Source of the DNA: Nocardioides cavernae
Lineage (GTDB): Bacteria > Actinomycetota > Actinomycetes > Propionibacteriales > Nocardioidaceae
Direction: 5' to 3'
DNA length: 64,000 bases
NCBI RefSeq assembly: GCF_013410035.1
Contig: NZ_JACCBW010000001.1
Span: forward strand, 310,001-374,000
Part shown: one piece after another, positions 39,276-47,545 of the stretch
Position numbering within the stretch: position 1 is the first letter of the stretch
How the letters are laid out: each line of letters begins with the position of its first letter
Made by a program: the position numbers and the translations under genes
Notes under the pieces: model-generated
What the model was told of the DNA's origin: nothing
The model's input: only the letters and a program-made list of their open reading frames with translations
Databases searched by the model: none

Positions 39276-40295
39276 CTACTTGGCGAAGGTGACGTTGCCG
39301 TTGACCGCGGGGACCAGCTCGACCCACACGTGCCCGGCGGGGACGACGAGGTCGCCGTCCTTGGTCGACAGCTCGATGGCGCCGTTGAGGCCGTCCTTGG
39401 ACCAGGTCCCCCGGATGACGCGACCACCGTGGAAGAGCATCGCTGCACCCTTGCCCTCGAACTTCGTCTCCGGCACCGGGTAGCCGGCGGGGTCGCGGTA
39501 GCCCGCGTCGCCGACCTTGACCCGCAGCACCAGCACGGAGTCGGCCGGGAACTGGTCGCCCTGCGCGGCGTACGAGTCGGTGTTGACGTAGCCGCCCTTC
39601 TGGAACGCCCAGCTCGTCGAGTGCGCGCCGAAGTCGGCGGTCAGCGTGGTGGCCTTGCCGCCCTTCGGCAGGTCGGCCTCGGTGCCCCACGGGAGGTACG
39701 GCGGGGGCTCCTCATCGGCCTTGAGCCGCTTGGCGATGTCGGCGAGCCCGGCGAAGAGGTTGTACGGGGCGTAGCGCGAGGTCTCGCGGTAGACGCCCGC
39801 GTCACCCTCGGTGATCCACGGGATGCCGGCGCCGTTGATGCGCTTGATCGTGATCGGGGCGGCGCCGCTGGTCACCACGGTCGCGCCCTCGGGGACGATG
39901 CCGATGTCGCTGGCACGCATGGAGCGGACCGGGCCGATGGCCTTCGGGACCTTGGAGTAGTAGAACGCGGCGAGGCGGGTGTAGCCGCCCTCGACCAGCT
40001 CCTCGACGACCATGTCGGCCGCGCCGAGGCCCACCTGCGGGGCACTCGAGGAGGTGTTGTCGACCTTGGTCACGATCACCGGGTGTCGGGGGGCGTCCGT
40101 GGTGCGCTCCAGGCCGGTCAGCGGCCAGTAGGTGGGCTCCGGCGGCTCGCTGGTCTCGGCGGCCGTGGGCTCGGGGCTGCTCGGCTCGGCCGTCGGCTCG
40201 TCGTCCCCGCCGCTGCAGCCGGCGAGGAGCAGCGAGGCGGCGACGAGCGCGGCGACGGCTGCCCGGGACGGGGAACGGTGGGGACGGTGACGCAC
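39276..40295 (-). CDS. DUF3048 domain lipoprotein
   Basis: A 339-residue lipoprotein: signal peptide, lipobox LLAGC, a Pro/Glu/Thr-rich spacer, then the DUF3048 domain (PLTGLERTTDAPRHPVIVTKVDN, QVGLGAADMVVEELVEGGYTRLAAFYYS, GPVRSMR). It resembles extracellular YerB-type proteins found in Gram-positives; function unknown. GTG start at 40295. It stops with TAG. Confidence 0.88.
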   Translation of the reverse strand: MRHRPHRSPSRAAVAALVAASLLLAGCSGGDDEPTAEPSSPEPTAAETSEPPEPTYWPLTGLERTTDAPRHPVIVTKVDNTSSSAPQVGLGAADMVVEELVEGGYTRLAAFYYSKVPKAIGPVRSMRASDIGIVPEGATVVTSGAAPITIKRINGAGIPWITEGDAGVYRETSRYAPYNLFAGLADIAKRLKADEEPPPYLPWGTEADLPKGGKATTLTADFGAHSTSWAFQKGGYVNTDSYAAQGDQFPADSVLVLRVKVGDAGYRDPAGYPVPETKFEGKGAAMLFHGGRVIRGTWSKDGLNGAIELSTKDGDLVVPAGHVWVELVPAVNGNVTFAK

Positions 40296-40341
40296 GGTGG
40301 AGCTCCGATCGAACGGGGGTGTCGATGCCTTGCAGTGTGGG

Positions 40342-40373
40342 GGCGCGCCTCCCCCGATCGGGGAAGGCGCGCC
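40342..40373. terminator. Long hairpin after NlpC/P60 gene
   Basis: GGCGCGCCTCCCCCGATC and its near-perfect complement form a 32-nt palindrome with a single mismatched pair. It lies downstream of the NlpC/P60 gene on its strand. Confidence 0.65.
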
Positions 40374-40436
40374 ACAGGGTAGATCAGCAGGATGTGCCTA
40401 CCAATCCGAGCCTGTCACCCGGGTGTCGCCCGGGGA

Positions 40437-40997
40437 TCAGGCGCGGCGCAGGGTCCCGCCGAACCACTGCGACGTCCACGGGACGGCCACCCGCACCCGC
40501 TGCCCGGAGCCCGGCGCGTGCACCATCACGGCGTGCCCGCGCGCCCAGCGCAGGAAGATCGCGGCGTGGTAGACGCCGCTGCTGCCGTGGAAGAACATCA
40601 GGTCGCCGGCGCGCATGTCCTTCTTCGCGATCCGGCGGGCGAACCCGGCCTGGGCACCCGACGTGCGCGGCACGCTGAAGCCCGCGCGGCGGAAGCTGTA
40701 GTAGACGAGGCCCGAGCAGTCGAAGCGGTCCGGACCGGCGCCGCCGTAGCCGTACAGGTCTCCGCGCTGGCGCATCGCGGTGTCGCGGGCGCTGAGCACC
40801 CGCTGCGCGACCCGGCGCTTGGCCGAGCGGTGCTTCTTCGTGCCCTTCGTCTTCGAGGTGGTGGTCGTGGTGACCTGGGTGTCGCCGCCCCCGTGGGACG
40901 CGGCGGTGGCGGGCAGGGCCGTCATCGTGGATGCGGTGAGGCCCAGCCCGGCGAGGGCGAGCGCGCAGGCTCGCGCCGTACGAGTGGTCGCAGGCAT
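40437..40997 (-). CDS. Secreted NlpC/P60 peptidoglycan endopeptidase
   Basis: A 186-residue exported C40 cysteine peptidase: signal peptide to about LPATAAS, a basic linker (KTKGTKKHRSAKRR), then the catalytic domain with Cys in DRFDCSGLVYYSF and His in GVYHAAIFL, so it likely cuts peptide stems of peptidoglycan. The gene follows a c-di-AMP riboswitch, the usual control of such hydrolases in actinobacteria. Confidence 0.92.
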   Translation of the reverse strand: MPATTRTARACALALAGLGLTASTMTALPATAASHGGGDTQVTTTTTSKTKGTKKHRSAKRRVAQRVLSARDTAMRQRGDLYGYGGAGPDRFDCSGLVYYSFRRAGFSVPRTSGAQAGFARRIAKKDMRAGDLMFFHGSSGVYHAAIFLRWARGHAVMVHAPGSGQRVRVAVPWTSQWFGGTLRRA

Positions 40998-41009
40998 GGT
41001 CGTTCCTTT

Positions 41010-41190
41010 CCCACGCCTGTGAGGTGAGCTGTCGGGTTGGGTCTGGAAAGTGCCCCGCCCCCACCCGTCTCGACGGGTGGCGGCTTCACCCCGAGCCGAT
41101 CGCAGATCGGCGTGGAACCTGTGGGTCCCCCACTCCTGCCCTCGATGTCTCGGGGGGTCGTCCCGGCCGGGCAGGACTCGGCGTAGTCCG
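41010..41190 (-). promoter_or_regulatory. Cyclic di-AMP riboswitch (ydaO/yuaA type)
   Basis: Reading the minus strand: an ACGCCGAGTCCTGCC start, GGGGGACCCA, GGGGTGAAGCC, then CGACAGCTCACCTCACAGGC just before the NlpC/P60 ATG. These match the conserved blocks of the ydaO leader in order. The element sits in the 267-nt leader. In actinobacteria c-di-AMP binding shuts off such cell-wall hydrolase genes. Confidence 0.88.
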
Positions 41191-41264
41191 GGACGGTTGG
41201 GTCTTTCGACCGCACCCCAACGTGACAGACGGGTCCGGTGCCTTCAAGTTGGCACCCGCCGGGA

Positions 41265-42032
41265 TCAGCCGAGCTTGCGCCCGCCGTCGACGTACAGCGT
41301 CTGCCCTGTGATGAACGACGCATCGTCGCTGCACAGGAACGCGGCGGCTGCGGCGATGTCCTCGGGCTGGCCGACCCGGCGTACGGGCGTGGCCTCGGCG
41401 TTGAGCCGCTGCAGCTCCTCCGGCTCCATCTTGAGGCGGCGGGCCGTGGCGTCGGTCATCTCGGTGACGATGAAGCCGGGCGCGATGGCGTTCGCGGTGA
41501 TGCCGTAGGGGCCGAGCTCGATGCCGAGGGTGCGGGTGAGGCCCTGGATGCCCATCTTGGCGGCGGAGTAGTTGGCCTGGCCGCGGTTGCCCAGCGCCGA
41601 GACGCTGGAGAGGTTGAGGATCTTGCCGTACTTCTGCTCCACGAACCGCGCCTGCGCGGACTTGGTCATGTTGAAGACGCCCTTGAGGTGGACGCCCATC
41701 ACGAGGTCCCAGTCGTCCTCGGTCATCTTGAACAGCAGGTTGTCGCGGGTGATGCCGGCGTTGTTGACGAGGATGTGGATGCCGCCGAGCTCGTCGACCA
41801 CGCGCTGCACGGCGGCCTCGGCCGCGGCGGAGTCGACGACGTCGCAGCCGACGCCGACGGCCCGGGCACCGTCGACCAGGTCGAGCCGGCCGGCCGCCTC
41901 CTGGGCGGCGGCCTCGTCGAGGTCGAGGATCGCGATGGAGGCGCCCTCGCTGGCGAAGCGCTGGGCGATGCCGAAGCCGATGCCTCGGGCTGCTCCGGTG
42001 ATGACGGCGACGCGGCGGTCGAAACGACCCAT
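41265..42032 (-). CDS. 3-oxoacyl-ACP reductase family SDR (FabG-like)
   Basis: A 255-residue short-chain dehydrogenase: cofactor motif TGAARGIGFG, LVNNAGI, catalytic Ser in NLSSVSA, and Tyr-Lys in YSAAK; ends with FITGQTLYVDGGRKLG. The Asp after the second strand (ILDLDE) is unlike the basic residues of NADP-preferring FabG, so NADH use is possible. The substrate may be an acyl-ACP or an acyl-CoA; no fab genes are near. Confidence 0.88.
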   Translation of the reverse strand: MGRFDRRVAVITGAARGIGFGIAQRFASEGASIAILDLDEAAAQEAAGRLDLVDGARAVGVGCDVVDSAAAEAAVQRVVDELGGIHILVNNAGITRDNLLFKMTEDDWDLVMGVHLKGVFNMTKSAQARFVEQKYGKILNLSSVSALGNRGQANYSAAKMGIQGLTRTLGIELGPYGITANAIAPGFIVTEMTDATARRLKMEPEELQRLNAEATPVRRVGQPEDIAAAAAFLCSDDASFITGQTLYVDGGRKLG

Positions 42033-42090
42033 CTCGGTGACTCCTAGGTCTGTGACTCGGGTGACTGGCTGTCGCCTCGGAGGGTAGCCC

Positions 42091-43281
42091 TCACCAGATC
42101 CAGGCCCGCACCTCGGTGGTGGGCAGCACCTCGCGCCACGACTCGCGGCGGCCCAGCCGCGTCAGCACCGTCTCCTCCCGCCCGACCGGGTCGAAGAGGG
42201 AGAGCACGGCCCGGTCCGGCCAGGAGCCGCAGTCGGTGCGCTGCAGGGCCAGGAGGAGGTCGTCGCCGCGGGTGCCGAGCAGTGTCGCCGGGCTGTCCGG
42301 ACGTCCCGGCACGCGCACGACCCGGACCCGGCCCCGCGCGTCCTGCCGCGTGAGGATGCCGCCGCCGCACCCGGCGTACGACTCGTACCAGCTGCGCCCC
42401 TGGACCGTGCGCACGTCGGCGTCGCCGAAGATGCCGACCCCGTTGTCAGCGGGCTCGCCGCGGTGCCGGGCACCGAGCCGGGTGGACCGGCCGTCGAGGG
42501 CGATGGCCCGCAGCTGCTGCACCTCGGCCCGCTTGCCGGAGATGCAGCCGGCGAGGACGCGGCCGTCCTCGAGCCAGCGCACGGGACGGCAGTCGCCGGG
42601 CGTGGCCACGCTGCTGCTGGTGCGCGCGACCGGGTCGACGACCCACCAGCGACCGGCACCCCCCTCGCTCGTCACCAGCGTGCCCCCGTCGGGCGAGGCG
42701 ATGGCGGAGTTGTCGGACCGACCGGGGATGCCGGTGCGGACGCCGGCCCACGACAGCAGGGCGACCCTGCCGGCCCGCCGCTGGGCGGGCCAGGTGCTCA
42801 TCAGGACTCCCCGACCCGTCGGGTCGAGCCCGACGGTGCTGGCCTGGCGCGGCAGGGGCACCTCGCGCGCGGATCCGGTGACGACGTCGTACGCCACGGC
42901 CAGGTCCGTCTCGGGGCCGCGCGAGACGCGCAGCAGTGCGGTGTGCAGCTCGGGGCGCCAGTCGGCGAGGACGAAGTCGCCGCGGAACCAGCCGTCGCGG
43001 TCCTCGTGGACGTCGACCGACCAGACCGGGTGCCGGTCGCCGTCGGGGGTGATCACCTCGAGCGACCGGGCGAGGCCCTCGGCCCGCAGCTCCTCGAACC
43101 TGCCGCGGGAGACGACCGCGAGCACCGACCCCGGTCCGAGCTGGTCGACGGTCACGGTGGCGGTGGTCGGCACGGGCGTCGGTCGCGCGCGCTCGGCGTC
43201 CGGGAGCGCCGCGCCGGCGGGCGCGGCGGTGCTGACGAGTCCGGCGCAGGCGAGCGCGGCAACGAACGATCGGATCCTCAT
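42091..43281 (-). CDS. Secreted protein with propeller-like repeats
   Basis: A 396-residue exported protein with a signal peptide (to about APAGAA). Blade-like stretches such as NSAIASPDGGTLVTSEGGAGRWWVVDP and VRWLEDGRVLAGC suggest a beta-propeller, and several Cys could form disulfides. I do not recognise the family. It resembles the propeller half of the cutinase-like protein at 36.5 kb in style only. Confidence 0.7.
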   Translation of the reverse strand: MRIRSFVAALACAGLVSTAAPAGAALPDAERARPTPVPTTATVTVDQLGPGSVLAVVSRGRFEELRAEGLARSLEVITPDGDRHPVWSVDVHEDRDGWFRGDFVLADWRPELHTALLRVSRGPETDLAVAYDVVTGSAREVPLPRQASTVGLDPTGRGVLMSTWPAQRRAGRVALLSWAGVRTGIPGRSDNSAIASPDGGTLVTSEGGAGRWWVVDPVARTSSSVATPGDCRPVRWLEDGRVLAGCISGKRAEVQQLRAIALDGRSTRLGARHRGEPADNGVGIFGDADVRTVQGRSWYESYAGCGGGILTRQDARGRVRVVRVPGRPDSPATLLGTRGDDLLLALQRTDCGSWPDRAVLSLFDPVGREETVLTRLGRRESWREVLPTTEVRAWIW

Positions 43282-43318
43282 GTGTCCCCCTCGGTGTCTG
43301 CACAGGGAGACGTCGCAC

Positions 43319-43741
43319 TCAGCCGTCTGGTTGCGTCAGCGCGTCGCGCAACCGCTGGGCGTACGTCGCGGCCTCGCCGTCGGCGTACGTCGTGCGGGGC
43401 CAGAAGAAGCCGCGCAGCCCGTCGCCCTTGGTGCGCGGGACGACGTGGAGGTGCAGGTGCGGGACGGACTGGCTGACCGTGTTGTTGATCGCCACGAACG
43501 AGCCCTGCGCGCCCAGGCCCGCCGTGACCGCCACCGCGAGCCGCTGGGCGGCCTCGAGGAAGCCGTCGCGCAGCCCCGCCGGGAGCTCGGGCAGCGTCTC
43601 GACGTGCTCGCGGGGCACGAGCAGCACGTGGCCCTTGAAGACCGGACGGGTGTCGAGGAAGGCCACCAGGTCGTCGCTCTCGAGCACGACGTGGCCGGGC
43701 AGGTCACCGGCGATGATCCGGCAGAAGACGCAGTCGTCCAT
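43319..43741 (-). CDS. HIT-family nucleotide hydrolase
   Basis: A 140-residue HIT protein with the histidine triad HLHLHVVP and N-terminal CVFCRIIAGDLPGHVVLE, whose CxxC may bind zinc. HIT proteins hydrolyse nucleotide phosphoramidates or dinucleotides. ATG 43741 places MDDCVFCRI at the N-terminus; ATG 43750 is possible, and CACGAT lies just upstream of it. Confidence 0.9.
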   Translation of the reverse strand: MDDCVFCRIIAGDLPGHVVLESDDLVAFLDTRPVFKGHVLLVPREHVETLPELPAGLRDGFLEAAQRLAVAVTAGLGAQGSFVAINNTVSQSVPHLHLHVVPRTKGDGLRGFFWPRTTYADGEAATYAQRLRDALTQPDG

Positions 43742-43816
43742 GCCCGGCATCGTGGCACGCCGCTCCGACACCGCCCGGCGCTCCGGGTGCTCCAGGCGCT
43801 TCCGGGGACGGAGGGC

Positions 43817-44233
43817 TCAGGCGACGGTGAGCGCGACCTCGATGTTGCCGCGGGTGGCGTTGGAGTAGGGGCAGACCTGGTGCGCCTTCTCGACGAGCTC
43901 CTCGGCGACCGCGCGCTCGACGCGGGGCAGGGTCACCTCGAGGGCGACGGCGAGGCCGAAGCCCCCGGCGCCGTTCTCGCCGATCGACACGTCCGCGACG
44001 ACCTCGGACTCCGAGACGTCGGCGCCGGACCCGCGCGCCACCGTCCGCAGGGCGGAGTGGAAGCACGCGGCGTAGCCCGCGGCGAAGAGCTGCTCGGGGT
44101 TCGTGGCACCGCCCTGGCCGCCGAGCTCCTGCGGGACCCGCACGTCGACGGCGAGCAGGCCGTCCGTGCTCTCGACCCGACCGTCGCGGCCCTCACCGGT
44201 GGCGACCGCGCTTGCTGTGTACAGAGTCTTCAT
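43817..44233 (-). CDS. ohr: Organic hydroperoxide resistance protein (Ohr/OsmC)
   Basis: A 138-residue thiol peroxidase of the Ohr group. The two reactive Cys are in GYAACFHSALR and QVCPYSNATRGN, as expected. It reduces organic hydroperoxides. It diverges from ohrR with a shared 53-bp control region. Confidence 0.95.
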   Translation of the reverse strand: MKTLYTASAVATGEGRDGRVESTDGLLAVDVRVPQELGGQGGATNPEQLFAAGYAACFHSALRTVARGSGADVSESEVVADVSIGENGAGGFGLAVALEVTLPRVERAVAEELVEKAHQVCPYSNATRGNIEVALTVA

Positions 44234-44252
44234 GCCCACAAAACTATTGCGT

Positions 44253-44265
44253 GCAATTGAATTGC
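44253..44265. promoter_or_regulatory. OhrR operator
   Basis: GCAATTGAATTGC is a perfect inverted repeat around one central base. Flanking TTGC (44247) and GCAA (44266) extend it imperfectly. It lies between divergent ohr and ohrR. Confidence 0.75.
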
Positions 44266-44286
44266 GCAAGGCGTACGATGTGTGGC

Positions 44287-44742
44287 ATGGCCGACACGAT
44301 CGACTACCCGCAGCTCGCGCTCGACGACCAGATCTGCCTGCCGCTCTACGCCACGTCGCGGGCCGTCACGCGCCGCTACGCCGACCTGCTGTCCGAGGTG
44401 GGCCTCACCTATCCGCAGTACGTCTGCCTGCTGGCGCTGTGGGACGCCGACGCGCCCCTGGCCGTGGGCGAGCTGGGCGCCCGCGTCCACCTCGACTCCG
44501 GCACCCTCACCCCGTTGCTCAAGCGCCTGGAGCAGGCGGGGCTGGTGACCCGCACCCGAGACGCGGCCGACGAGCGGCGCGTGCGCATCTCCCCCACGGA
44601 ACGGGGGTGGGACCTGCGCGCGCAGGTGGCGGACGTGCCCGCACGGCTGGTCGCCGGCCTCGGCGTGACCGAGGGGGACGCGCGCACCCTGCGCAGCCTG
44701 CTCGACCGGTTGCTCACCGGCCTCGAGGCGCCCGCGCGCTGA
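44287..44742 (+). CDS. ohrR: OhrR-type MarR-family peroxide sensor
   Basis: A 151-residue MarR-family regulator. Near its N-terminus DDQICLPLYATSRAV carries the sensing Cys of OhrR; the DNA-binding region is VGELGARVHLDSGTLTPLLKRLEQAGLV. It represses ohr until the Cys is oxidised. TACGAT (44274-44279) ends 7 nt before the chosen ATG, a leaderless pattern; ATG 44278 is the alternative. Confidence 0.93.
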   Translation: MADTIDYPQLALDDQICLPLYATSRAVTRRYADLLSEVGLTYPQYVCLLALWDADAPLAVGELGARVHLDSGTLTPLLKRLEQAGLVTRTRDAADERRVRISPTERGWDLRAQVADVPARLVAGLGVTEGDARTLRSLLDRLLTGLEAPAR

Positions 44743-44799
44743 CCAGCCCCGTCGTCGGGGTGGGGCGCAGGCCCTCCCGCTCTGCCTAGGGTCGAGGAG

Positions 44800-45417
44800 G
44801 TGCAGACGTTCCTCCCCTACCCCGACTTCGCGGCGTCGGCCCGCGCGCTGGACCAGAAGCGGCTGGGCAAGCAGCGCGTCGAGGCCATCCAGGTCGTTCG
44901 CGCCCTGACCGTCCCCGACTACGCCTGGCGCAACCACCCGGCCGCCCTGATGTGGCGGGGCTTCGAGGAAGCACTCGGCAGGTACGGCTTCGCGTGCTGC
45001 GAGGCGTGGCTCGAGCTGGGCTTCGGCGACACCTGCGCGGCGACCATCGCGGCGGACCTCGCGGCGGCGGGCGTGAGGACGGTGCGCACCCAGGACGAGC
45101 TGGCCGGGGCCGGCGCGCTGCCGCCGTGGCTGGGCGACCCCGACCTCCACCTGAGCCACCGCTCCGCACTGGTGCGCAAGGACCCCGACTTCTACCGTCC
45201 GCTCTTCCCCGACGCCCCCGACGACCTCCCCTACGTCTGGCCGGTCCGCTCCGAGGCAGTCGTCGAGGCCGAGCGGCGCCGTGCTGAGGCCGCCGTACAC
45301 CGCGAGCAGCGGGCCGCCGAGCGCCTGCTCGCCGAGGCGGAGCGGGCGAGGAAGCGGCGCAGCCGGGCCGCGAAGAAGGCCTGGGAGACGCGGCGGCGCA
45401 ACCAGCGCGAGGGCTAG
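44800..45417 (+). CDS. MSMEG_6728-family conserved protein
   Basis: A 205-residue cytoplasmic protein beginning (M)QTFLPYPDFAASARALDQKR, the signature of a conserved actinobacterial family often labelled MSMEG_6728. The tail (residues ~150-205) is a strongly charged helix of Arg, Glu and Ala, likely nucleic-acid binding. TAGGGT (44787-44792) ends 7 nt before the GTG. It stops with TAG that starts the next gene's -10 box. Confidence 0.8.
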   Translation: MQTFLPYPDFAASARALDQKRLGKQRVEAIQVVRALTVPDYAWRNHPAALMWRGFEEALGRYGFACCEAWLELGFGDTCAATIAADLAAAGVRTVRTQDELAGAGALPPWLGDPDLHLSHRSALVRKDPDFYRPLFPDAPDDLPYVWPVRSEAVVEAERRRAEAAVHREQRAAERLLAEAERARKRRSRAAKKAWETRRRNQREG

Positions 45418-45420
45418 CCT
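45415..45420 (+). promoter_or_regulatory. -10 box sharing a TAG stop codon, before Imm5-like gene
   Basis: TAGCCT begins with the stop of the gene at 44800 and ends 6 nt before the ATG at 45427. Confidence 0.55.
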
Positions 45421-45426
45421 CGCCGC

Positions 45427-45942
45427 ATGATCCTGCCGGAGGTGCGCGACCCCCGGCTGGTCACCGAACGCCGGGGCGGGACGCTCAGCGACGAGCACAA
45501 CCACCTGCTGGCCCTGTGGGCGGCGAAGTGCGCGGAGCACGTGCTGCCGCTCTTCGAGGCCGAGCGGCCGGACGACCCGCGGCCCCGCGAGGCCCTCGCG
45601 GCGGTCCGCGCGTGGGTGCGGGGCGAGCTGGCGATGATGCGGACCCGGGCCGCGGGCGGGCAGGCGATGGGCGCGGCCCGCGACCTGCGCGGGGCGGCGC
45701 GGTTCGCGGCGTACGCCGCCGGTCAGGCCGCTGTGGTCGCCCACGTCCCGGAGCACGACCTGGGCGCGGCGGCGTACGCGATCAAGGCCGTGGTGGCCGC
45801 TGCGCCCGAGGGGCAGCAGGAGCCCGCGCGGCTCGCGGAGAACCGCTGGCAGCGCGATCGGCTGCCCGACGCGGTCCGAGACCTCGTGCTGCAGGACCAG
45901 GCCCGGCGCAACGACATCTGCTGGCGGGTGTTCGACGTCTAG
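45427..45942 (+). CDS. Imm5-like putative immunity protein
   Basis: A 171-residue all-helical Ala-rich protein. Segments HNHLLALWAAKCAEHVLPLFE and ARFAAYAAGQAAVVAHVPEHDLGAAAYAIKAV resemble the Imm5-like putative immunity family, which often stands alone without a toxin, as here. The role is therefore uncertain. The ATG follows a leaderless-type -10 box, and the stop TAG opens the next one. Confidence 0.72.
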   Translation: MILPEVRDPRLVTERRGGTLSDEHNHLLALWAAKCAEHVLPLFEAERPDDPRPREALAAVRAWVRGELAMMRTRAAGGQAMGAARDLRGAARFAAYAAGQAAVVAHVPEHDLGAAAYAIKAVVAAAPEGQQEPARLAENRWQRDRLPDAVRDLVLQDQARRNDICWRVFDV

Positions 45943-45945
45943 GGT
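45940..45945 (+). promoter_or_regulatory. -10 box sharing a TAG stop codon, before BtuF-like gene
   Basis: TAGGGT begins with the stop of the Imm5-like gene and ends 7 nt before the GTG at 45953. Confidence 0.55.
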
Positions 45946-45952
45946 CGGGCTC

Positions 45953-46840
45953 GTGCGCATCGTCTCCCTGATCCCGTCGGCCACGGAGATCCTGTTCGCG
46001 GTCGGCGCCGGCGACGACGTCGTCGGCGTCACCTTCGAGTGCGACCACCCGCCCGCCGCGCGCGAGCGTCGCGTCGTGTCGACCTCGGCCTTGCCGGAGG
46101 GCCTGTCGCCCCGTGAGACCGACGACTTCGTCGCCGCGGCCGTCTCCGCGGGCGAGGACCTCTACCGGCTCGACGCCGGTGCGCTGGCCGAGCTGGACGC
46201 CGACCTCGTCGTCACCCAGGATCTGTGCGCCGTCTGCGCGATCGACGTCGGGACCGTCGACGAGGCGCTGGGGTTCCTCGGGTGCCGCGCAGAGGTGGCC
46301 ACGATCGATCCCCACACGCTCGACGACGTGCTCGCCTCCATCACCGAGGTGGGTCGGCTCACCGGACGGCAGTCCGGTGCCGCCGGCCTCGTGACGTCGC
46401 TGCGCACGCGACTCGCCGCGGTCGAGGCGCGCGTCTCGGGTCGTCCGCGACCGCGCGTGCTGGTGCTGGAGTGGACCGACCCGCCCTTCGCGCCCGGCCA
46501 CTGGATCCCCGAGATGGTCGCCCGCGCGGGCGGCGAGCCCGCGCTCGGTGTCGCCGGCACCCGGTCCACCCGTATCACGTGGGAGGACGCCGTCGACTCA
46601 CGCCCCGACGTCGTCGTGTGCGCCCCGTGCGGCTTCGACCTCGACGGCAGCGCCGCGCTTGCCGCGGAGGTGCGCGACCGGTTCCCGGGCGTACCCGTGT
46701 GGGCCGTCGACGCCGACGGGCAGTTCGCCCGACCGGGACCGCGCCTGGTCGACGGGGTCGAGGCGCTGGCCGCGATCCTGCACCCGGACCCGGACTCAGG
46801 CGTCGTGCCAGGTCACGACGTCGTCGAGGTCGGCGCGTGA
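45953..46840 (+). CDS. BtuF-like cobalamin-binding-fold protein without signal peptide
   Basis: A 295-residue protein of the periplasmic-binding fold III type (IVSLIPSATEILFAVGAGDDVVGVTFECDHP, LDADLVVTQDLC), as in BtuF. It lacks an export signal and no ABC transporter is adjacent, so it is probably cytoplasmic; members of this group are found alone in actinobacteria and their role is unclear. It converges on and overlaps the nitroreductase by 45 nt. Confidence 0.82.
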   Translation: MRIVSLIPSATEILFAVGAGDDVVGVTFECDHPPAARERRVVSTSALPEGLSPRETDDFVAAAVSAGEDLYRLDAGALAELDADLVVTQDLCAVCAIDVGTVDEALGFLGCRAEVATIDPHTLDDVLASITEVGRLTGRQSGAAGLVTSLRTRLAAVEARVSGRPRPRVLVLEWTDPPFAPGHWIPEMVARAGGEPALGVAGTRSTRITWEDAVDSRPDVVVCAPCGFDLDGSAALAAEVRDRFPGVPVWAVDADGQFARPGPRLVDGVEALAAILHPDPDSGVVPGHDVVEVGA

Positions 46841-47476
46841 GGTGCGGAAGCCGTTGACCGGGTGGTCGAGGTCGGCGTACCCGAACGAGATCCCGACCAC
46901 CACCTTGCGGTACTCCGGCAGCCCGAGGTGCTCGCGGAGCAGTGACGGGTAGCCCGCCAGCGCGGCCTGGGGCGCCGCGGCGATCCCGAGGGCCTGCGCA
47001 CCGAGCAGGAACGCGTTGACCCACAGCCCGCAGTCGATCGCGCCGTAGGTGCCGAGCTCCTCCTCCGTCGTGACGACGGCGACGTGGGGCGCGTCGAAGA
47101 ACTCGAAGTTGCGAAGCATCTGCTCGAGGCGGCGCTCACCGTCCTCCTTGGCGATCCCGACGCTGTCGTAGAGCTGGAACCCGCACTCGCGCCGGCGCTG
47201 CTGCTGGACACCGGTGTACGCCGCCGGGAACGCGAAGTCGGGCTCCTGCGGGTGCGCCATCACGTGCTCGGCGTACGCCGCGCGCAGGCGCGCGGTCGCC
47301 TCGCCGCGGGTGACCTCGACCCGCCACGGCTGCGTGTTGCACCACGAGGGGGTGCGCTGCGCCAGCGTCAGTAGCCGCTCGACGTCGGCCCGCGGCACCT
47401 CGTCCGGCAGGAACTGGCGACAGGTCCAGCGCTCGTCGAGCAGGCGGGCGAGGGTCTCGAATGCTGTCGTGCTCAC
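46796..47476 (-). CDS. Nitroreductase-family flavoprotein
   Basis: A 226-residue FMN-dependent reductase: N-terminal FETLARLLDERWTCRQFLPDEVP, SWCNTQPWRVEV and the C-terminal GISFGYADLDHPVNGFRT are family blocks. It likely reduces quinones or nitro compounds with NAD(P)H. GTG 47476 is the chosen start, with CAGGAT about 6 nt upstream. It overlaps the BtuF-like gene at its 3' end. Confidence 0.9.
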   Translation of the reverse strand: MSTTAFETLARLLDERWTCRQFLPDEVPRADVERLLTLAQRTPSWCNTQPWRVEVTRGEATARLRAAYAEHVMAHPQEPDFAFPAAYTGVQQQRRRECGFQLYDSVGIAKEDGERRLEQMLRNFEFFDAPHVAVVTTEEELGTYGAIDCGLWVNAFLLGAQALGIAAAPQAALAGYPSLLREHLGLPEYRKVVVGISFGYADLDHPVNGFRTSRADLDDVVTWHDA

Positions 47477-47545
47477 CGCGCCATCCTGCCGCCCGCCCCC
47501 ACGGATCTGGCCAAAACCGCACGCGCGGCGGCGCGCTCGCCCACC

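Noticed and set aside
44743-44799. Possible hairpin after ohrR
   Set aside because: CCCC/GGGG pairing is short and overlaps the next gene's promoter; not convincing as a terminator.
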